Shown: piece by piece, positions 10,426 to 19,407 of the stretch
How the letters are laid out: each line of letters opens with the position of its first letter
Numbering within the stretch: the stretch's first letter is position 1
Origin: Nocardioides sp. REDSEA-S33_B3
Lineage (GTDB): Bacteria; Actinomycetota; Actinomycetes; Propionibacteriales; Nocardioidaceae
Assembly (NCBI GenBank): GCA_001627335.1
Contig: LUPK01000059.1
Span: 225,039 to 289,038 of the forward strand
Direction of reading: 5' to 3'
Length of the DNA stretch: 64,000 bases
Notes under the pieces: generated by a model
Seen by the model: the letters and a program-made list of their open reading frames with translations, nothing else
Databases searched by the model: none
Told to the model about the DNA's origin: nothing
Program-made: the position numbers and the translations under genes

Positions 10426-12627
10426 CTAGCCGACCGCCCCGACAGCCGACTCCAGACGCACGGGGATGCCGTTGAGGCGAGCCATCCCGGCCAGGAACTC
10501 CACGTCCTCGACGCGGGCCGAGGCCAGCTCGTTGGTGTTGGCTCCCCCGGCGGCGTTGGCCACCGTCCAGCCCGCCGCGTGGCCCCAGCCGTGCGGGCAG
10601 GCGATCGTGCCCCGGCGTACCTCGTCGGTGAGCAGGGCGACCGTCTCGATCACCCCCGCCGCCGAGGTCAGCCGCACCGTGTCTCCGTCGGCCACTCCCG
10701 CCGCGGCGGCGTCCCCGGGATGGATGCGGGCGGCGTGCCGCCGGTTGCGGCCCTTCATCAGCGTCGGGCTGTTGTGCATCCAGGAGTTCTGCGACCGCAT
10801 CTCCCGCAGCCCGATCATCCGCAGCGGGTACGCCGGATCCGCCTCGACCTCGAGGGCCGACCGCAGCCGGTCCCACTCGGCCGCGAGCTGGGCGGGGGCG
10901 AGGTCCACCTTGCCGTGCGGGTGCCGCACGACCTCGGCGAGCCGGCCGCCCCGCGCGGGCGGGAGCATCACGCCGTGCCGCTCGGCCCGCAGCCGCTTCA
11001 GGCTCAGCCCGCCCCTGCGCAGGCCGAAGCGGTCGCCGTGCGGTCCGGTGCGCAGCAGCAGGTCGACCAGCGTCCACGGGGTCACCCGGACGCCGGCGCG
11101 ACGCGCAAGCGTGCGCAGCGGCCTGGTGACCGCGGCGGCCCACGACGGGAGGAACAGCGAGATCCCCGCACGCCGGGCGATCTCGTCGAAGACCTCCCAC
11201 TCGGCCCGCGCCTCCCCGGCGGGCTCGAGCACCGCTGGCGTGTGCTGGACGTGCGGCCAGGGGCTGGACGCCACGATCGCGAACGGCACGTCCTCGCGCT
11301 CCAGCCAGGTCGTCGCGGGCAGGACGTAGTCGGCGTGCCGGTTGGTCTCGTTGACGTAGAGGTCGAGCGCGACCATCAGGTCCAGCTGCTCCAGCGCCGC
11401 CGCGAGGCCGGGTCCGTCGACGCTGCTCAGCACCGGGTTGCCGGCCAGCACGAAGAGCGCTCGCAGCTGCCCCTCGCCGGGTGTGGTGATCTCGTCGGCC
11501 ATGATCGCCGCCGGCCAGGTGTCCATGACGTCGGGGAACCCGCCGATCCGGCTGCGCCGGGTGTCGTAGCCGAGCCGGCCGGCCTTCTCGGCCGTCTCCT
11601 CGAACGGCACCACCGCCTGGCCGAGGAGCACCCCGCCCTCGCGGTCCAGGTTGCCGGTCAGCAGCGCGAGGGCGTCGATCAGCACGCTGACCAGGGTGGC
11701 GTGCTCGCCCAGGCAGGTGCCGGTGCGCCCATAGACGGCGGCACGCGGTGCCGCCGCGAGGTCGCGCGCCAACGACCGGACGACGTCCGGGTCGATCCCG
11801 GTGCGGGCCACCGTCGCCTCGGGGGTGAAGGGCGCCACCGCCGCGAGCAGCGTCTCGGCCCCGACGGACTGGCGGTCGATGGCCTCCTGGTCGACGAGGC
11901 CCTCCTCGGCCACCACCTGGATCAGCGAGGCCAGCAGGAACGCGTCGCCGTCGGGCTCGATCGAGACGTGCTCGAAGGCCTTGGCGGTCTCGCTGCGCCG
12001 CGGGTCGACCACGACGACGCGGCCGCCTCCGGCCACGATGGCCGAGAGGTGCTCCTTCACGCGCGGGGCACGCACCCCGCTCGCCCGCGATACCAGCGGG
12101 TTCGCGCCGAGCACCAGCAGCAGGTCGGTGCCCCGCAGGTCGGGGAACGGCACCTGGGAGATCGACCCGTAGAGCAGCTTGCTGGCGACGTACCGGCTGT
12201 TGATGTCCTGACTGCCCACGGAGTACTGGTGGCCGGTGCCGAGCGCCGTCATCAGGGCGCCCGCCCACAGGGTGCCGGTGATGTTGAACCCGACGGGGTT
12301 GCCGAAGAACTGACCGACCGTTCCGCCGCCGTGGGTGTCGAGCAGGGCGCGCAGCCGGACGGCGATGTCGTCGAGGGCCTCGTCCCACGAGACCTGCTCG
12401 AACTCCCCCAGCGCTCCGCCGGCCACCCGCCGCAGCGGGTGGAGCACCCGGTCGGGGTCGTGCTGGACCTCGGGGAAGGCCAATCCCTTGGGACAGGCGT
12501 AGCCCTGACTGAGCGGGTGCTCGTCGTCGGGCCGCAGCGAGATCAGCCGCCCGTCCTCGACGGTCGCGATCATCCCGCAGAGCGGCTCGCAGATGCGGCA
12601 GTAGGTGGAGACGGTCCTCTGGGTCAC
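10426..12627 (-). CDS. Molybdopterin-dependent oxidoreductase (formate dehydrogenase / nitrate reductase superfamily)
   Basis: About 733 residues. The N-terminus holds a [4Fe-4S] site (CRICEPLCGM ... GYACPKG). The catalytic body has bis-MGD binding stretches (GTVGQFFGNPVGFNI, LLLVLGANPLVS, GGRVVVVDPRRSETAK) and a C-terminal aspartate-decarboxylase-like barrel (GVADGDTVRLTSAAGVIETV) that caps the cofactor. No Tat signal is seen, so it is probably cytoplasmic. The electron partner is not encoded next to it and the substrate cannot be assigned. GTG 12627 is preferred; GTG 12645 would lie inside a palindrome that looks like an operator. It is divergent from the enoyl-CoA hydratase. Confidence 0.85.
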   Translation of the reverse strand: MTQRTVSTYCRICEPLCGMIATVEDGRLISLRPDDEHPLSQGYACPKGLAFPEVQHDPDRVLHPLRRVAGGALGEFEQVSWDEALDDIAVRLRALLDTHGGGTVGQFFGNPVGFNITGTLWAGALMTALGTGHQYSVGSQDINSRYVASKLLYGSISQVPFPDLRGTDLLLVLGANPLVSRASGVRAPRVKEHLSAIVAGGGRVVVVDPRRSETAKAFEHVSIEPDGDAFLLASLIQVVAEEGLVDQEAIDRQSVGAETLLAAVAPFTPEATVARTGIDPDVVRSLARDLAAAPRAAVYGRTGTCLGEHATLVSVLIDALALLTGNLDREGGVLLGQAVVPFEETAEKAGRLGYDTRRSRIGGFPDVMDTWPAAIMADEITTPGEGQLRALFVLAGNPVLSSVDGPGLAAALEQLDLMVALDLYVNETNRHADYVLPATTWLEREDVPFAIVASSPWPHVQHTPAVLEPAGEARAEWEVFDEIARRAGISLFLPSWAAAVTRPLRTLARRAGVRVTPWTLVDLLLRTGPHGDRFGLRRGGLSLKRLRAERHGVMLPPARGGRLAEVVRHPHGKVDLAPAQLAAEWDRLRSALEVEADPAYPLRMIGLREMRSQNSWMHNSPTLMKGRNRRHAARIHPGDAAAAGVADGDTVRLTSAAGVIETVALLTDEVRRGTIACPHGWGHAAGWTVANAAGGANTNELASARVEDVEFLAGMARLNGIPVRLESAVGAVG

Positions 12628-12639
12628 ACGGACATACTG

Positions 12640-12649
12640 GAACACGTTC
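12640..12649. promoter_or_regulatory. Palindrome GAACACGTTC in the divergent promoter gap
   Basis: A perfect 10-bp palindrome lies midway between the oxidoreductase start and the enoyl-CoA hydratase promoter (TAGTGT, 12662-12667). It could be a shared operator. It resembles a LexA site but the half-sites are 2, not 4, bases apart, so I do not call it one. Confidence 0.35.
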
Positions 12650-12674
12650 TACTTGTGGATCTAGTGTTCGGGGC

Positions 12675-13460
12675 ATGGTCCTGCAGATCCACGACGACAA
12701 GCGCGTGCGCACCCTGACCCTCGATCGTCCCGACGCGCTCAACGCGTTCAACATCGAGCTGTACGACGCCACGGCCCGGGCCCTGCGCGAGGCTGCCGAG
12801 GAACCCGGCGTCGCCGTGGTGCTGCTGACCGGCAACGGTCGCGCGTTCAGCGCGGGGACGGACCTGCTGGAGATGGCCCGGATCGCCGCCGACCCCGACT
12901 TCGACCAGGGCGAGGGCGGCTTCGTGAACCTCGTCGACGCCCTCGTGGACTTCCCCAAGCCGCTGGTGGTCGCCGTCAACGGGCTGGGCCTGGGCATCGG
13001 CTGCACGGTGCTGGGCTTCGCCGACATCGCCTTCATGTCGACCACCGCGCGACTCAAGTGCCCGTTCACCTCCTTGGGGGTCGCCCCGGAGGCCGCGTCC
13101 TCCTACCTGCTGCCGCTGCTGATCGGACGCCAGGCGGCGTCGTGGCTGCTGATGTCGGCGGAGTGGTTCGGCGCCGAGCAGGCGCTGGAGATGGGCCTGG
13201 TGCGCCGGGTGTGCGAGCCCGACGAGCTGCTCCCGGTCGCCCGCGAGCACGCCGAGCTGCTGGCCAGCCGGCCCATCTCGTCCCTCGTCGCGGTCAAGCG
13301 CACGATCATCGAGCCGTTGCGCGCCGGGATCGGCGCCGCCCGGGCACGGGAGAACGCCGCCTTCGCCGAGCTGATGGGCGGTCCGGCCAACACCGAGGCG
13401 CTGACCGCGTTCGCCGAGGGCAGGGAGGCCGACTTCACGACGCTGCCGCCGGGCTGGTGA
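12675..13460 (+). CDS. Enoyl-CoA hydratase/isomerase family protein
   Basis: 261 residues of the crotonase fold. The oxyanion-hole segments are visible (NGRAFSAGTDLLEMAR and VNGLGLGIGCTVLGFADIAF). The usual catalytic Glu positions read FTSLGVAPEAASSYLLP, so only one acidic residue is obvious and the protein could be an isomerase or another crotonase member rather than a classical hydratase. ATG 12675 lies 7 bases after TAGTGT. It ends in a strong hairpin terminator and is convergent with the M36 protease gene. It probably acts on acyl-CoA intermediates; which pathway is unknown. Confidence 0.88.
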   Translation: MVLQIHDDKRVRTLTLDRPDALNAFNIELYDATARALREAAEEPGVAVVLLTGNGRAFSAGTDLLEMARIAADPDFDQGEGGFVNLVDALVDFPKPLVVAVNGLGLGIGCTVLGFADIAFMSTTARLKCPFTSLGVAPEAASSYLLPLLIGRQAASWLLMSAEWFGAEQALEMGLVRRVCEPDELLPVAREHAELLASRPISSLVAVKRTIIEPLRAGIGAARARENAAFAELMGGPANTEALTAFAEGREADFTTLPPGW

Positions 13461-13479
13461 GCCCGGCGGCAGCCGTCGT
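13437..13479 (+). terminator. Strong hairpin terminator at the end of the enoyl-CoA hydratase gene
   Basis: ACGACG-CTGCCGCCGGGCT, loop GGTG, AGCCCGGCGGCAG-C-CGTCGT: a 13-bp perfect stem extended by 6 more pairs after a one-base bulge. The loop holds part of the stop codon. It sits between convergent genes and could serve both directions; there is no U-tract, as is usual in actinobacteria. Confidence 0.75.
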
Positions 13480-13511
13480 GCAGGTGGTCCGGGTCGAGCA
13501 GGTCGAGCGGG

Positions 13512-16500
13512 TCAGCGCGGCTCGCTGATGGTCACGTCGAACGACGCGCCGCCGCCGTACAGCAGCAGGAAGCCGACGTACGCCGCCCCGGCCGGGATCG
13601 TCTTCGTCTCGCCGAAGAGGGCGAACCCACCGGTCATCGGCGCGCAGTCCTCGTCGTAGGCGTAGCCGAGCCACTCGCCGATCGGCACGCTGCCCTCGTA
13701 GGTGACCGCGTGCAGACCGTCGCCGGCCCCCTCGGGGAGCTCGGTGATCCAGGCGTCGATGCCGTTGCCGGCCGGCACGTCACCGCAGGCACCGGTCCAG
13801 CTGAGCTCGGTGGCGCCGGGACGGTAGGGGTCGAGACCGAGCAGCGAGCCCTGGGCGATGTTGCCCACCGCGACCGACCCGGGGGTGGTCACCGGCTGGT
13901 CGGGCTTGGGCTGCTTCGGCTCGATGCCGGAGACCCGGCCGAAGGCCTGGACCTCGGCGACGATCGCGGTCGAGGCGTAGTCGACGGTGTCGCCCAGCGC
14001 CGCGTTGGGCACGACCCGGACGAACTTCGCCCGCACCGGCTTCTTCAGCCGCAGGCTCTGCATCATCAGGTCGCTGACGGCCGGGCGGGGCCCCTTCATG
14101 CGGAACGTCGCGACCTCGGCGGTGCGCCAGGACCTCCCGTTCATCGACGTCTGCACGGTCACCTTGCGGGCCGCCGCGAACCGGGGCAGACCGACCGGCT
14201 TGACCACGCTCACGTTCACGGTGTCGATCACGCTGCGCTTGGCGAGCTTCACGACCGCCGTCGCGTCCTTGCCCTCGTTGTAGGCCACCCCGGCGTCCTC
14301 GGTCTGCCAGCCGGTCGCCTCGGTGTCGTCGAAGGCGTTCTGGGCCGGCAGAGCGGACGCCTGGCTCGAGACCTTGGTGAGCGTGGCGCCCGAGGACTGC
14401 GAGAGCAGGTTGGGACGCAGGGCCACCTTGCGGGTGACCTTGCGGCCCCGCGGCACGACGACCTCGAGGCGCTGCTGGCCGAAGCCGGGCGCCTGCAGGG
14501 TGAGCGTGTAGCGGCCGGCGGCCATCCGTGCCGTGGTGACACCGGAGCCGTTCGTGGTCGTGATCGGGGTGGTGCGACCCTCGAAGAGGCCGCCGAGCAC
14601 ACGGACGCCCTTGACCGGCCGCCCGGTCGAGGGGTTCACCACCCGGAACGTGACGGTGCCGTTCTGGGACGACGTCGGGACGTCGAAGCCGGGCACCGGA
14701 GCGGTGTCCGCCTCGCCGGTGGTCGAGGCCGAGACGCCCATGCCACGCTCGGCGAAGCCGGCCCAGACCTCGTCGAGGTACTTCTTCTTGTAGCGCAGCT
14801 CCGCGGCGGCGACGATCGCGTCGCGCATGTCGAGCATGCTGGGGGACGGCGGGCTCAGCGGCATCGCGTCGGTCACCATGTGCTCGGCGATGTCACTGGC
14901 CTTCTTGTGGTTCCCGCCCACGGCCCGGAGGATCTTGTCGCGGACGGTCCACAGGGTCGTGGCCCAGATCTCGCCGTCGGAGTGCACCTGGGGCCCGGAC
15001 ATGTCGTAGCCGTAGTCGCCGTAGGTCAGCGGGCTGGTGGCGTAGTTCCAGTTGCGGATGCCGCGCTTCTCGTCACCGACGTACGCCGCGGTGACGGCGG
15101 TGCGGGTGAGGCCGCGCCGGAAGAGGTCGTTCATGGCGTACCAGTCGCCCCAGCCCTCGCCCATCGCGCCGGACTGGCCGCCGGCCAGCGAGCCGAGGCC
15201 GCCGCCGCCGACGTAGCGGTTGCTCAGGCCGTGGACGTACTCGTGCTGGATGATCGAGGTGTCGAAGTCGCCGTCGCGGGGCTCGGCCTCGAAGACGTCG
15301 TCGACGAACTCCCACAGGTACATGTTGGTGAAGCCGGGGATGCCGTCGGGCAGCGTGAGCATGTTGGCGTTGTTGCGGCCCAGCGGCAGTACCGCCTCGG
15401 TGAGGTTGAGCGCACCCGACTGGGCGCCGCCCATCACCGGGTCACCACCGAGCGGGAGGGAGCCGCTGGTCGGGTCGTTGACCAGCTGGAAGTTGCCGCC
15501 GGTCTCGGTGAACCCGAACTCGTAGAGCTCGTCGTGGATCCGGTTGTGGTGGTAGAAGAGGTTGGTCGCGGCGGCGTTCGCGTCCGGGATGAAGCTGCCG
15601 GTGGAGCCGTCGCTGGTGCGCCAGGAGTCGGGGAACTCGTAGTTGAAGTCACCGGTCGGGGCGACCGGGCGGTTGTACTGGTCGGCCGCCACCAGGGGCA
15701 CCGTCCAGGCGATGGCGGTGTTGGCGTTGTTGCCCAGCGTCGTGATGCCCGGCAGGCCGAGCAGGCCCGTCGGGTCCAACCAGCCTCCGGGGCTGGTGTC
15801 GGTGGGGCCGAAGCTCTTGACGACCGGCTCGCCGCCCTTCTTCGCCCCGGGGTAGTTCTCGTAGATCGTGCCCTCGGCGTGCTGCACCAGGCTCTTGCGG
15901 AACAGCGGACGACCCGTCTGGGCGTCCACGATGACGGCGTAGGCCTCGTCGATGCTCTTGATGACCAGCGCGGCGAAGGCGGCGCGGCCGCCCTGCGCGG
16001 TGGGGAACGCGACCCTGCGGACGTACTGCGTGGTGCCGAGACCGCCGGCCTTGAAGACCTCGTACCCGCCCTGCGCCCTCCCCGTCGCGACGGCGGTCCA
16101 CGAGGCCAGGTCCGGGCTCAGGGCCCGGACGGTGCGCTGCAGCGCCTGGGCCGGGGAGAGGTCGAAGGAGCCGAGCAGACCGGTGGCCCGCACCGGGTCC
16201 CCGGCGTAGCGCACCACACGACCCTGGCGGTCGACGAGCACGGTCAGGATGGCGCCGATCCCCGACGCCACCCCGCCGAAGGTCTGGGCGTAGCTGATGA
16301 CGGTGGCGCCGATCTTCGGCAGCTCGTGGTCACGGACCAGCTCGAGCCGGGCGATGTCGCGGGCCGAGAGGCCGAACGCCGCGGCGTGCTCGGTCAGCCA
16401 CTCCCGGGCGATGGTCTCCGGCGCCCCGCTGCGCTTGCCGCTCAGGAACCCGCCGGCGACCTCGATGCTGCGCGGGGTCCCGGTGGCGTTCCAGGTCACC

Positions 16501-16760
16501 TCGGCCCCACGCAGCGACCCGAGCGCGGTGCGCTGCGCGGTCGTCGGCGCCACGGCGCCGTCGCCGGCACGGGTGTCGAAGGCCAGGGTCGGGAGCAGCT
16601 CCCCGCCCAGCGGCAGGACCAGCGCGTCCCTCGCCGAGGCCAGGAGGTCCCGCACCGGGCCGGTGGTGGGGGCCGTCGACTGCGCTGCCTGCGAGAGCGT
16701 GGGGGTCGCGATCAGGGAGGCCGCGAGGCCTGCCAGCGCGATCTTGCGGGAGAGGAACAC
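13512..16760 (-). CDS. Secreted M36 (fungalysin-like) metalloprotease with carboxypeptidase-regulatory and F5/8-type domains
   Basis: 1082 residues from GTG 16760, chosen because AAGGG sits 7 bases upstream and a clean signal peptide follows (FLSRKIALAGLAASLIATPT). Residues about 60-300 resemble the FTP/PepSY inhibitory propeptide. The zinc site HEYVH is at 506-510, with the third-ligand motif MGEGWGDWYAMND downstream. Then come a carboxypeptidase-regulatory-like beta domain (GRPVKGVRVLGGLFEGRTTP), a discoidin-like F5/8 type C domain (DDTEATGWQTEDAG, AKFVRVVPNAALGD), and a C-terminal beta module (SWTGACGDVPAGNG). M36 enzymes digest extracellular proteins, so this is probably a nutrient-scavenging exoenzyme that matures by propeptide cleavage. 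Confidence 0.9.
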   Translation of the reverse strand: MFLSRKIALAGLAASLIATPTLSQAAQSTAPTTGPVRDLLASARDALVLPLGGELLPTLAFDTRAGDGAVAPTTAQRTALGSLRGAEVTWNATGTPRSIEVAGGFLSGKRSGAPETIAREWLTEHAAAFGLSARDIARLELVRDHELPKIGATVISYAQTFGGVASGIGAILTVLVDRQGRVVRYAGDPVRATGLLGSFDLSPAQALQRTVRALSPDLASWTAVATGRAQGGYEVFKAGGLGTTQYVRRVAFPTAQGGRAAFAALVIKSIDEAYAVIVDAQTGRPLFRKSLVQHAEGTIYENYPGAKKGGEPVVKSFGPTDTSPGGWLDPTGLLGLPGITTLGNNANTAIAWTVPLVAADQYNRPVAPTGDFNYEFPDSWRTSDGSTGSFIPDANAAATNLFYHHNRIHDELYEFGFTETGGNFQLVNDPTSGSLPLGGDPVMGGAQSGALNLTEAVLPLGRNNANMLTLPDGIPGFTNMYLWEFVDDVFEAEPRDGDFDTSIIQHEYVHGLSNRYVGGGGLGSLAGGQSGAMGEGWGDWYAMNDLFRRGLTRTAVTAAYVGDEKRGIRNWNYATSPLTYGDYGYDMSGPQVHSDGEIWATTLWTVRDKILRAVGGNHKKASDIAEHMVTDAMPLSPPSPSMLDMRDAIVAAAELRYKKKYLDEVWAGFAERGMGVSASTTGEADTAPVPGFDVPTSSQNGTVTFRVVNPSTGRPVKGVRVLGGLFEGRTTPITTTNGSGVTTARMAAGRYTLTLQAPGFGQQRLEVVVPRGRKVTRKVALRPNLLSQSSGATLTKVSSQASALPAQNAFDDTEATGWQTEDAGVAYNEGKDATAVVKLAKRSVIDTVNVSVVKPVGLPRFAAARKVTVQTSMNGRSWRTAEVATFRMKGPRPAVSDLMMQSLRLKKPVRAKFVRVVPNAALGDTVDYASTAIVAEVQAFGRVSGIEPKQPKPDQPVTTPGSVAVGNIAQGSLLGLDPYRPGATELSWTGACGDVPAGNGIDAWITELPEGAGDGLHAVTYEGSVPIGEWLGYAYDEDCAPMTGGFALFGETKTIPAGAAYVGFLLLYGGGASFDVTISEPR

Positions 16761-16946
16761 GTGGGGCCCTTGGGGGTGAGTCGGGTCGTGGCGGCGGCCG
16801 GCCGGTCCGGGTGAGGACCTGCATCGCGCTGACCGGCCCAACGAGGCCCCCGGGGGTAAGTCACGCTCTCAGGCCGGCTGCGCACAGATTCACAGGCGGC
16901 TCCGGCGGGTGTGGGCGGCGTCGGTGGCCGGTGCTTGGCTGGCCCC

Positions 16947-18452
16947 GTGCTGCTCCACGACCTGGTCTCCACCTCCGCCGAGGTCGCCTCGACCCGCTCG
17001 CGCAAGGCGAAGGTCGCGGCGTTGGCTTCGCTGCTCTCGCGCACCCCGACCGAGGAGGTCGGGCTCGTCGTCTCCTACCTCAGCGGCCGGTTGCTGCAGC
17101 GCCGCACCGGGGTCGGGTGGCGGTCGCTGACGTCGCTCCCGGACCCCGCCGACGAGCCGTCGCTGACGGTCGTGGAGGTCCACGAGGCGTTCGAGTCGCT
17201 CTCGGCGCTGGCCGGGCCGGGCTCGGCCAGCTCGCGGGCGACCGGCGTGGCCTCGTTGTTCGGTCGCGCGACGGCCGAGGAGCAGCAGTGGTTGCGTGGC
17301 CTGGTCACCGGTGAGGTGCGCCAGGGGGCGCTCGACGCGGTTGTCCAGGAGGGGCTCGCGGTGGCCGGAGGCGTGCCGCTCACCGTCGTACGCCGCGCGG
17401 CGATGCTGGCGGGGTCGACCGTCGCGATCGCGGAGGCGGCGCTGGGCGAGGGCGAGGCGGGCCTGGCGCGGTTCCGGCTGGAGGTGGGCCGCCCGGTGCT
17501 GCCGATGCTCGCCTCGTCGGCCCCCGACGTCGACGCAGCCCTCGCGAAGGCCGCTGGCGACGGCGGGGCGGTCGTCGTCGACGCCAAGCTCGACGGCATC
17601 CGGGTCCAGGTGCACCGCGACGGCGACGACGTGCTCGTGGTGACCCGGAGCCTCGACGACATCACGACGAGGCTGCCGGAGGTGGTCGCGGTGGCCCGGT
17701 CGCTGCGCTCGGAGCGGTTCGTGCTCGACGGCGAGGCGCTCGCGGTCGGCGCGGACGGGCGGCCGCGCCCCTTCCAGGAGACGTCCTCGCGCACCGCGCA
17801 GGCGAGCGGGGCGGTGATCAGCCCGTTCTTCTTCGACGTGCTGCACCTCGACGGGGAGGACCTCATGGAGTCCCCCGGCCACGTGCGCGCGGCGGCCCTC
17901 GAGAGGCTGGTCCCCGCCGAGCACCGGGTGCAGAGGCTGGAGACCACCTCGGTCGAGGAGGCCGAGTCGTTCCTGGCGGCGCAGATCAGCGCCGGGCACG
18001 AGGGGGTCGTCGTCAAGAGCCCGTCAGCGGCGTACGACGCGGGCAGGCGGGGTGCGGCGTGGGTGAAGGTGAAGCCGGTGCACACCCTGGACCTCGTCGT
18101 GGTGGCCGTCGAGTGGGGCTCGGGCCGCCGCTCGGGGCTGCTGTCCAACATCCACCTCGCCGCGCGTGACGGCGACGAGCTGGTGATGCTCGGCAAGACC
18201 TTCAAGGGGATGGCCGACGAGGTCCTGGCCTGGCAGACCGAGCGGTTCCTCGCCCTCGAGACCCACCGCGAGGGCCACGTCGTGCACGTGCGCCCCGAGC
18301 AGGTCGTCGAGATCGCCTTCGACGGCGTCCAGCGCTCGACCCGCTACCCGGGCGGCGTGGCCCTCCGTTTCGCCCGCGTGGTCCGCTACCGCGAGGACAA
18401 GTCCCCCGCCGACGCCGACACCCTCGCCACCGTCCGCGCCCACCTCGCCTGA
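16947..18452 (+). CDS. ligB: ATP-dependent DNA ligase, LigB-like
   Basis: 501 residues, close to mycobacterial LigB (about 507). The adenylation motif is AKLDGIRVQVHRDG with the nucleotide-accepting Lys at 214; further motifs are FVLDGEALAV (III), SPFFFDVLHLDGEDL (IIIa), GHEGVVVKSP (IV) and AAWVKVKPVHTLDLVVV (V). An N-terminal helical DNA-binding domain (residues 1-190) and a C-terminal OB fold complete the three-domain architecture. It is a nick-sealing enzyme in addition to the expected NAD-dependent LigA. GTG 16947 is preferred over ATG 16911 because the first matches the family N-terminus (VLLHDLVSTSAEVASTRSR). Confidence 0.9.
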   Translation: MLLHDLVSTSAEVASTRSRKAKVAALASLLSRTPTEEVGLVVSYLSGRLLQRRTGVGWRSLTSLPDPADEPSLTVVEVHEAFESLSALAGPGSASSRATGVASLFGRATAEEQQWLRGLVTGEVRQGALDAVVQEGLAVAGGVPLTVVRRAAMLAGSTVAIAEAALGEGEAGLARFRLEVGRPVLPMLASSAPDVDAALAKAAGDGGAVVVDAKLDGIRVQVHRDGDDVLVVTRSLDDITTRLPEVVAVARSLRSERFVLDGEALAVGADGRPRPFQETSSRTAQASGAVISPFFFDVLHLDGEDLMESPGHVRAAALERLVPAEHRVQRLETTSVEEAESFLAAQISAGHEGVVVKSPSAAYDAGRRGAAWVKVKPVHTLDLVVVAVEWGSGRRSGLLSNIHLAARDGDELVMLGKTFKGMADEVLAWQTERFLALETHREGHVVHVRPEQVVEIAFDGVQRSTRYPGGVALRFARVVRYREDKSPADADTLATVRAHLA

Positions 18453-18463
18453 CGCCGTCACCC

Positions 18464-18495
18464 GCCGAACCGGCGTATCAATACGCCGGCTCGGC
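18464..18495 (+). terminator. Hairpin terminator of ligB
   Basis: GCCGA-a-CCGGCGTAT, loop CA, ATACGCCGG-c-TCGGC. The 9-bp inner and 5-bp outer stems are both perfect. It lies 12 bases after the ligB stop and upstream of the TetR promoter, so it isolates the two transcripts. Confidence 0.7.
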
Positions 18496-18540
18496 ACGAA
18501 GGGGGTCGGAACGAGGGGACGTGACGTTGCTGTCACAAGC

Positions 18541-18559
18541 GTGCAACTCCGAGTTGCAC
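18541..18559. promoter_or_regulatory. Operator of the adjacent TetR regulator (autoregulation)
   Basis: GTGCAACTCCGAGTTGCAC is a perfect inverted repeat with 9-bp arms about a single central C. It ends 5 bases before the -10 hexamer TATCGT (18565-18570) of the TetR gene, so a bound dimer would cover the -35 region and block transcription. This is the usual site and size for TetR-family autorepression. Confidence 0.8.
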
Positions 18560-18577
18560 ACGCGTATCGTCACCAGC

Positions 18578-19273
18578 ATGACCTCGCGTGCCCCTGAGAC
18601 CGACGGCCGACGCTCCGCCGCCGCGGCCCGTCGCCGCGCCCGGGAGGCGGAGATCCTGCAGGCGACCCGCGCGCTCTTCGACGAGCGCGGCGTGCGCGAC
18701 GCCCAGATCGAGGACATCGCCAAGGCGGTCGGCATCAACCGGGCGATCGTCTACCGCCACTTCAGCGGCAAGGAGGAGCTCTTCGCCCTCACGCTGGTGG
18801 GCTACCTCGACGAGATGCGCACCGCGCTCGAGACCGCTTCGTCTGCTGGCGGTCCGGCCGAGGAGCGGCTGGCCCGAATCGTGGGGGCGTTCGTCGACTA
18901 CGCCCTCGAGCACCCGGCGTTCGTCGACTGCGCCCAGGCGCTCATGCGTCGCTCGGGCCCCGAGCTGCTCGACGAGATCTCCGAGAGCGCGCTGTTCCGC
19001 CTCGGACGCGGCATCTCCGGGTGCCTGTCGATCCTCTCGGGCGCGCTCGAGGACGGCGTGCGCGCGGGTGACTTCTCCGTCAGCGACCCAACCCTCCTCG
19101 CCAACACCCTCTACGCCAGTGGTCTGGGCGCCCTCCAGCTCGCCCGCGTCGGCATCCTGGTCAAGGAGGCCGCGCCCGGCGTCCCCACGGTCGGCGAGAT
19201 CTCCCACGACCAGGTGCGTGACTATCTGGTCGTCTCCGCCCTCGCGCTCGCCCGCGGCGGCGGCCGCGCCTGA
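18578..19273 (+). CDS. TetR-family transcriptional regulator, apparently autoregulated
   Basis: 231 residues. The DNA-binding region is clear (EILQATRALFDERGVRDAQI, then AKAVGINRAIVYRHFSGKEE). The C-terminal ligand domain is helical (ARIVGAFVDYALEHPAFVDC). ATG 18578 is used because TATCGT ends 7 bases before it; a longer frame from 18521 would begin upstream of the promoter and operator. The perfect 19-bp palindrome at 18541 is its likely binding site. It is convergent with the thiolase gene, and fatty-acid genes lie just beyond, so an acyl-CoA ligand is plausible but unproven. Confidence 0.9.
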   Translation: MTSRAPETDGRRSAAAARRRAREAEILQATRALFDERGVRDAQIEDIAKAVGINRAIVYRHFSGKEELFALTLVGYLDEMRTALETASSAGGPAEERLARIVGAFVDYALEHPAFVDCAQALMRRSGPELLDEISESALFRLGRGISGCLSILSGALEDGVRAGDFSVSDPTLLANTLYASGLGALQLARVGILVKEAAPGVPTVGEISHDQVRDYLVVSALALARGGGRA

Positions 19274-19287
19274 CGCCTCCCCACCCT

Positions 19288-19336
19288 CGGGACGTCATAC
19301 GTCCCGCACGAGCGGACGTCCCGTCCGTATGACGTC
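19288..19336. repeat. Nested inverted repeats between convergent genes
   Basis: Two overlapping dyads lie in the gap. GGGACGT-CAT-ACGTCCC (19288-19304) is perfect on its own. GACGTCATACG (19290-19300) also pairs perfectly with CGTATGACGTC (19326-19336). The same left arm can therefore fold in two mutually exclusive ways. GGACGTCC (19313-19320) is a further palindrome in the loop. Confidence 0.6.
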
Positions 19337-19351
19337 ACACGGACGCACCAC

Positions 19352-19380
19352 GGCCCCGCCTCCACGCAGGAGACGGGGCC
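19352..19380. terminator. Bidirectional hairpin terminator between TetR and thiolase genes
   Basis: GGCCCCG-cCTCC, loop ACGCA, GGAGa-CGGGGCC forms a stem of about 12 pairs with one mismatch. It lies between two convergent stop codons and can serve both genes. Confidence 0.6.
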
Positions 19381-19407
19381 GCAGTGATCAGGCAGTCAGG
19401 CGTCGAA

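Noticed and set aside
12640..12649. LexA box between the oxidoreductase and crotonase genes
   Set aside because: GAACACGTTC has the half-sites 2 bases apart instead of the required 4.
13710..16814. Open frame of over 1000 codons opposite the M36 protease
   Set aside because: Composition (Gly/Val/Arg/His-rich, repetitive) is that of an antisense shadow; the protease strand has signal peptide, zinc site and domains.
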